Origin: CBW1002 sp046081905
Lineage (GTDB): Bacteria; Cyanobacteriota; Cyanobacteriia; PCC-6307; Cyanobiaceae
Assembly: GCA_046081905.1 (NCBI GenBank)
Contig: JBJTWS010000259.1
Span: forward strand, 1-10,182
Length of the DNA stretch: 10,182 nucleotides
Direction of reading: 5' to 3'
The notes below the pieces were generated by a model. The model did no database searches. It worked only from the letters and a program-made list of their open reading frames with translations, and was not told the DNA's origin. Shown here piece after piece: positions 7,073 to 10,182 of this stretch; the stretch's first letter is position 1; every line of letters starts with the position of its first letter. Both the position numbers and the translations under genes were made by a program.

Positions 7073-7086
7073 GTATTGGTCGATAC
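7073..7086. promoter_or_regulatory. NtcA-type box GTA-N8-TAC
   Basis: GTATTGGTCGATAC matches the NtcA consensus GTA-N8-TAC exactly and contains an inner dyad, TTGGT (7076-7080) / ACCAA (7085-7089). NtcA is the CRP-family global nitrogen regulator of cyanobacteria. The site lies 79 bp before the kinase ATG in the least GC-rich part of the window. I find no TAN3T box at the usual 22-23 bp downstream, so activation from this site is not shown; repression or chance are possible. Confidence 0.35.
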
Positions 7087-7118
7087 CAAGATCTTAAGAC
7101 TTTTTGCCGGATTTCCAA

Positions 7119-7138
7119 CGGCCCTGCCGATTTTTTTT
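7119..7138 (+). terminator. Hairpin plus T8 run ahead of the kinase
   Basis: CGGC (7119-7122), loop CCT, GCCG (7126-7129), then A and eight T residues (7131-7138), ending 26 bp before the kinase ATG. The stem is short, but T8 is unique in this GC-rich window. It could end a small upstream RNA or act as an attenuator for the kinase. Confidence 0.35.
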
Positions 7139-7164
7139 CCGGACACCCCGCGACGTTCCGCCTG

Positions 7165-8307
7165 ATGCAGGTCTCGGAGCGGTTTCTGGCCCTGCTCACC
7201 AGCCAGCTGGCCCAGTTCGTCGACCGCGACGATCTGCGCTCGGTGGTGGTGTACCTGGCCCTCCCCGACGCCGAGGGACGCCCCCAGCTGGTGCCGGTGG
7301 GCCACTGGCCGCCGGAGCTGCGGGCCCTGCCGCCGGTGGCCACCGACCGCAGCCTGCAGGTGCCCGCCGAGGGCCGCCGCTGGTTGCCCCTCCGCCACGA
7401 CCGGGCCCTGCTGGGGGCCCTGCAGGTGGAGAGCCGCAGCCTCACCTGGCCGCTGCCGCTGCTGCAGCGGCTCGAGGCGGTGGCCCACAGCCTCACCGAG
7501 GCCCTGCGCCTCGATCTGGAGCGGCAGCACCTGCTGCAGCGGCAGCAGCGGCAGGAGGAGCAGCTGCGCCTGCTGGTGCACCAGCTGCGCAATCCCCTGG
7601 CGGCCCTGCGCACCTTCGCCCAGCTGCTGCGCCGCCGCCTCGACCACGACGCCGCCAGCCGCCCCCTGGTGGAGGGGCTGCTGGCGGAGGAGCAGCAGCT
7701 GAACCGCTACGTGGAGGCGATCAGCGCCCTCGCCCCTCCCGAGGCCCTGGCCGCCGCCCCCACCGCCGCGCCGCTGCTGCTGCCCCCCGGGCTGGCGGGA
7801 CCGGAGGGGCAGCCCCTGGCGGAGGTGCTGGAGCCGCTGCTGCAGCGGGCCGCCGCCATGGCCTCCCTGCAGGGGCGCCCCTGGAGCCGGCCCGCAAGCC
7901 TGCCGCTCTGGCGCGGCGACAGCAGCGCCGTGGCTGAGATCCTGGCCAACCTGCTGGAAAACGCTTTCCGCTACAGCCCCGCCGGCGCCCCGATCGGCCT
8001 GCAGGTGGCGGAGGCGGCGGATCGGCTGGCGCTCTGCCTCTGGGACGGCGGCCCGCCGATCCCCGCCCCCGAGCGGGAGGCGATCTTCGGCCGCGGCGTA
8101 CGGGGCAGCACCGGCAGCCATCGCCCCGGCACTGGCCTGGGCCTGGCCCTGGCCCGCGACCTGGCCCGCCAGCTCGGCGGCGAGCTGGAGCTGCTGGAGG
8201 CACCGGCCCGCTTTGATCCCTCCCTGCCGGCCGAGGGCAACGCCTTCCGCCTCAGCCTGCCCCGCCCCGCGATCCCGCCAGCAGCGCCGCGGCCAGCAGC
8301 AGGGTGA
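7165..8307 (+). CDS. Two-component sensor histidine kinase
   Basis: The 380-residue product is a soluble sensor kinase with no membrane helices. Residues 1-110 form a GAF-like input region (MQVSERFLALLTSQLAQFVD at the start). A Gln-rich coiled segment (118-136) leads to the H-box VHQLRNPLAALRTF (138-151), with His139 as predicted phosphosite and a second dimerisation helix to about 190. The ATPase domain has the N-box ILANLLENAFRYSP (259-272; Asn266), G1 DGGPPIP (294-300), F-box IFGRGVRG (307-314), G2 GTGLGLALA (322-330) and a last strand around 359-366. The H-box resembles that of cyanobacterial Hik2 / plastid CSK kinases, so an Hik2-like role is possible but unproven. No response regulator is adjacent. 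I chose the ATG at 7165 because upstream codons look non-coding; GTG at 6904 is the far alternative. The 3' end overlaps cobS. Confidence 0.9.
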   Translation: MQVSERFLALLTSQLAQFVDRDDLRSVVVYLALPDAEGRPQLVPVGHWPPELRALPPVATDRSLQVPAEGRRWLPLRHDRALLGALQVESRSLTWPLPLLQRLEAVAHSLTEALRLDLERQHLLQRQQRQEEQLRLLVHQLRNPLAALRTFAQLLRRRLDHDAASRPLVEGLLAEEQQLNRYVEAISALAPPEALAAAPTAAPLLLPPGLAGPEGQPLAEVLEPLLQRAAAMASLQGRPWSRPASLPLWRGDSSAVAEILANLLENAFRYSPAGAPIGLQVAEAADRLALCLWDGGPPIPAPEREAIFGRGVRGSTGSHRPGTGLGLALARDLARQLGGELELLEAPARFDPSLPAEGNAFRLSLPRPAIPPAAPRPAAG

Positions 8308-9061
8308 GGGCCTCGACCCACTCCACGCAGGCGCCGTAGCTGTCGCCGCTGTGGCTGCCCAGACGGCGGCCCAGCCCCAGGGGCACCGCCGCCGCCGGCA
8401 GCACTCCAGCCGCTCCCGCCAGCAGGGCCGGACCGCCGGCACCCCCCAGCAGAGCCCAGCCCGCCGCCGCGATCCCCAGCAGCAGGGCGGAGGGCAGCAG
8501 CTCACGCGCCAGGCCCCGGGCCCCCTGGCGGTGGAAGGCGGCCGTGCCGCGGGCACTGCGGTAGGGGAAGCGGGCCATGGCGATCAGCGGCGCCACCCGC
8601 CCCCAGAACCCCGCCCACACCAGGGCGGCGGCGGCAGCGGCCACCGGCGCGGCGGCCGCCAGCCAGGCCAGCGCCGCCAGGCGCAGCAGCAGCAGCTGGG
8701 CCAGGGCCAGCACGCCGCTGGCCCCCACCCGGCTGTCGGCCATGGCCTCGTGGCAGCGCTCCCCTGCCGCCAGGCCATCGGCCGTGTCCATGGCGCCATC
8801 GGCGTGGAGGCCGCCGGTGAGCCAGCTGCCCAGCACCACCACCAGGGCGACCTGGGTGAGGGCGGGGGCGCGCCCCTCCAGCGCGAGCCAGAGCAGGGCC
8901 TGGGCAGCCCCGAGCAGCACGCCGATCCAGGGGGCGAAGCGGGCGATCCGCGCGAAGCGGGGCCGCACCAGCGGCCAGGCGGGCAGCACCGTGTAGAAGA
9001 TCCAGGCGCCGGCCAGGTCCCCCAGCCAGCCGCCTGTCGCTTGCCCGCTCTCGGAGGCCAC
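8252..9061 (-). CDS. cobS: Adenosylcobinamide-GDP ribazoletransferase (cobalamin synthase)
   Basis: CobS is the integral membrane enzyme that joins adenosylcobinamide-GDP to alpha-ribazole (or its phosphate) to complete cobalamin or pseudocobalamin. From the GTG at 9061 the product has 269 residues, near the family's roughly 250. Visible signatures are DLAGAWIFYTVLPAWP (15-30), the acidic metal/nucleotide motif GGLHADGAMDTADGL (83-97), GRVAPLIAMARFPY (154-167) and the C-terminal RRLGSHSGDSYGACVEWVE (232-250). Several hydrophobic Ala/Leu helices lie between these motifs. The frame is open to another GTG at 9160, just after a stop at 9167-9169; that start would add 33 Ser/Pro-rich residues encoded by a repeat, and I consider it less likely. 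The last 17 residues lie inside the kinase gene on the other strand. It is divergent from tgt. Confidence 0.93.
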   Translation of the reverse strand: MASESGQATGGWLGDLAGAWIFYTVLPAWPLVRPRFARIARFAPWIGVLLGAAQALLWLALEGRAPALTQVALVVVLGSWLTGGLHADGAMDTADGLAAGERCHEAMADSRVGASGVLALAQLLLLRLAALAWLAAAAPVAAAAAALVWAGFWGRVAPLIAMARFPYRSARGTAAFHRQGARGLARELLPSALLLGIAAAGWALLGGAGGPALLAGAAGVLPAAAVPLGLGRRLGSHSGDSYGACVEWVEALTLLLAAALLAGSRGGAG

Positions 9062-9116
9062 CGGGGGCGAAGGGCTGTCCGGTGGCTGTCTGCTGGGCGG
9101 CTGGCTGCCGGGCAGC

Positions 9117-9140
9117 GGGCTGCTAGGCGGGCTGCTAGGC
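9117..9140. repeat. Tandem 12-mer repeat upstream of cobS
   Basis: GGGCTGCTAGGC occurs twice in perfect tandem (9117-9128 and 9129-9140), with degenerate relatives of the unit from about 9087 onward. On the minus strand it reads as repeated Ser-Ser-Pro-Pro if cobS begins at 9160; otherwise it lies in the cobS/tgt divergent spacer. Confidence 0.6.
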
Positions 9141-9190
9141 GGCGGAGAGGAGGGCGGCACGTAGCGTCAGCGCAGCACCACCACGGCGCC

Positions 9191-10182
9191 ATCGAGACCC
9201 CATTCTCCTTTGCGATCACCGATCGCTGCCGGTGCACCCGGGCCCGCTGCGGCCGCTTTCACACCCCCCACGGCGTGGTGGATACGCCGCGCTTCATGCC
9301 GGTGGGCACCGCCGCCACGGTGAAGGGGATCACCGCGCCCCAGTTGGCCGACACCGGCAGCCAGATGGTGCTGGCCAACACGTATCACCTCCATCTCCAG
9401 CCCGGCGAGGGGGTGGTGCAGGAGGCCGGCGGGCTGCACCGCTTCATGGGCTGGCAGGGGCCGCTGCTCACCGATTCGGGCGGCTTCCAGGTGTTCAGCC
9501 TCGGCGCCATCAACCGCATCGACGACAGCGGCGTGGTGTTCCGCTCCCCCCGGGACGGGGCCCGCATCCAGCTCACGCCGGAGCGGGCGATGGAGATCCA
9601 GGAGGCCCTGGGGGCCGATGTGGCCATGGCCTTCGACCAGTGCCCGCCCTATCCGGCTCCCGAGGCGGAGGTGGCCGCCGCCTGCCGCCGCACCCTCCAC
9701 TGGCTGGAGCGCTGCGTGGCCACCCACCGGCGGCCCGACCAGGCCCTGTTCGGCATCGCCCAGGGGGGCTGCTATCCCCACCTGCGGGAGGAGTCGACCC
9801 GGGCGGTGGCCTCCCTGGATCTGCCCGGCATCGCCGTGGGGGGGGTGAGCGTGGGGGAGCCGCCAGAGGAGATGCACCGCATCGTGCGGCTGGTGGCGCC
9901 GCTGCTGCCGGAGCAGAAGCCGCACTATCTGATGGGGGTGGGCAGCCTGCGGGAGATGGCGATCGCCGTGGCCCATGGCTTCGACCTGTTCGACTGCGTG
10001 CTCCCCACCCGCCTCGGCCGGCACGGCACCGCCCTGGTGGGCGGCGAGCGCTGGAACCTGCGCAACGCCCGCTTCCGCCACGACCACACCCCCCTCGATC
10101 CCGGCTGCCCCTGCCTGGCCTGCAGCCGCCACAGCCGCGCCTACCTGCACCACCTGATCCGCGCCGAGGAGATGCTGGGCCG
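9191..10182 (+). CDS. tgt: Queuine tRNA-guanine transglycosylase (partial, runs off the right edge)
   Basis: Bacterial Tgt exchanges guanine-34 of GUN-anticodon tRNAs for preQ1 in queuosine synthesis. Conserved blocks, numbered from 9191: RCGRFHTPHGVVDTPRFMPVG (about 19-39), LANTYHLHLQPGE (61-73), LLTDSGGFQVFSL (92-104; catalytic Asp95), AFDQCPPY, FGIAQGGCYPHLR, GIAVGGVSVGE and LFDCVLPTRLGRHG (nucleophile Asp268). The first three zinc cysteines are C306, C308 and C311 (CPCLAC); the fourth ligand, a His, is expected just past the window. The family is about 370-380 residues, so roughly 45 are missing. The 5' end is odd: the frame is open far upstream but has no ATG, GTG or TTG near the N-terminus. 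I set the start at ATC 9191, which gives (M)ETPFSFAITDRC; the family's usual MFSF start would fall on CCA at 9200. ATG at 9296 would cut off conserved residues. Confidence 0.93.
   Translation, partial: METPFSFAITDRCRCTRARCGRFHTPHGVVDTPRFMPVGTAATVKGITAPQLADTGSQMVLANTYHLHLQPGEGVVQEAGGLHRFMGWQGPLLTDSGGFQVFSLGAINRIDDSGVVFRSPRDGARIQLTPERAMEIQEALGADVAMAFDQCPPYPAPEAEVAAACRRTLHWLERCVATHRRPDQALFGIAQGGCYPHLREESTRAVASLDLPGIAVGGVSVGEPPEEMHRIVRLVAPLLPEQKPHYLMGVGSLREMAIAVAHGFDLFDCVLPTRLGRHGTALVGGERWNLRNARFRHDHTPLDPGCPCLACSRHSRAYLHHLIRAEEMLG

Larger units (their letters stand above)
6749..7164. other. Long divergent intergenic region with several dyads
   Basis: These 416 bp separate the starts of the DUF3155 gene (minus) and the kinase (plus), and must hold both promoters. 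One + frame stays open from a GTG at 6904 into the kinase, but its predicted residues look disordered and the last 90 bp are clearly less GC-rich than the genes. I therefore read it as non-coding. It contains a 7-bp dyad at 6831-6855, a hairpin with a GGAA loop at 7010-7025, a GTA-N8-TAC site at 7073-7086, and a hairpin plus T8 run at 7119-7138. I see no tRNA, SRP RNA or other known RNA. Confidence 0.55.

Noticed and set aside
6904..7164. 87-residue N-terminal extension of the kinase from GTG 6904
   Set aside because: Its composition is disordered, the DNA is AT-richer near 7075-7140, and a T8 run and dyads fit non-coding DNA better.
9167..10153. 328-codon minus-strand open frame over tgt
   Set aside because: It is antisense to clear Tgt homology, His/Gly/Ala-rich, and without a domain.
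1..10182. CRISPR arrays, insertion sequences, tRNA or rRNA genes, toxin-antitoxin or defence genes
   Set aside because: No regular spaced repeats, terminal inverted repeats, transposase motifs or tRNA-like cloverleaf were seen. All sizeable coding stretches are accounted for by housekeeping or conserved cyanobacterial families.

Overview
The window is strongly GC-rich and looks like core chromosome of a unicellular picocyanobacterium (Cyanobium / cluster-5 Synechococcus type). The support is the set of cyanobacterial families present (long-form IspH, DUF1997, DUF4079, DUF3155), together with purH, a histidine kinase, cobS and tgt in one compact block with short spacers. I see no transposase, integrase, CRISPR array, tRNA or rRNA. 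Most of this is an ordinary housekeeping neighbourhood, and I did not find a convincing new multi-gene system.

Layout. Positions 1-126 hold no recognisable gene. From about 127 to 1211 (+) lies an Amt-family ammonium transporter that lacks its N-terminal part and has a -1 frameshift near 573, so it reads as a pseudogene or an assembly-damaged copy. It is followed on the + strand by ispH (1297-2514, GTG start) and a DUF1997 protein (2559-3293). A convergent pair boundary at about 3300 leads to two minus-strand genes, purH (5476 to 3899) and a four-helix DUF4079 membrane protein (3797 to 3327). Divergent from purH is an alpha/beta-hydrolase (5570-6199, +), which converges on a small DUF3155 gene (6748 to 6377, -) across a 177-bp spacer with inverted repeats. 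A 416-bp divergent spacer (6749-7164) follows and is the most structured non-coding stretch: it contains a 7-bp dyad, a GNRA-loop hairpin, a GTA-N8-TAC site of NtcA type, and a small hairpin followed by eight T residues just before a sensor histidine kinase (7165-8307, +). The kinase overlaps cobS (minus, stop at 8252) tail to tail by 56 bp. Divergent from cobS is tgt (+), which runs off the right edge and has no ATG, GTG or TTG at the expected N-terminus.

Functions. The genes serve unrelated housekeeping pathways: isoprenoid precursors (IspH), purine synthesis (PurH), cobamide assembly (CobS), tRNA queuosine modification (Tgt), nitrogen uptake (the broken Amt) and signalling (the kinase). 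The points most worth checking are the damaged amt, the missing tgt start codon, the kinase leader with its NtcA-like box and terminator-like hairpin, and the coding overlap of the kinase with cobS.
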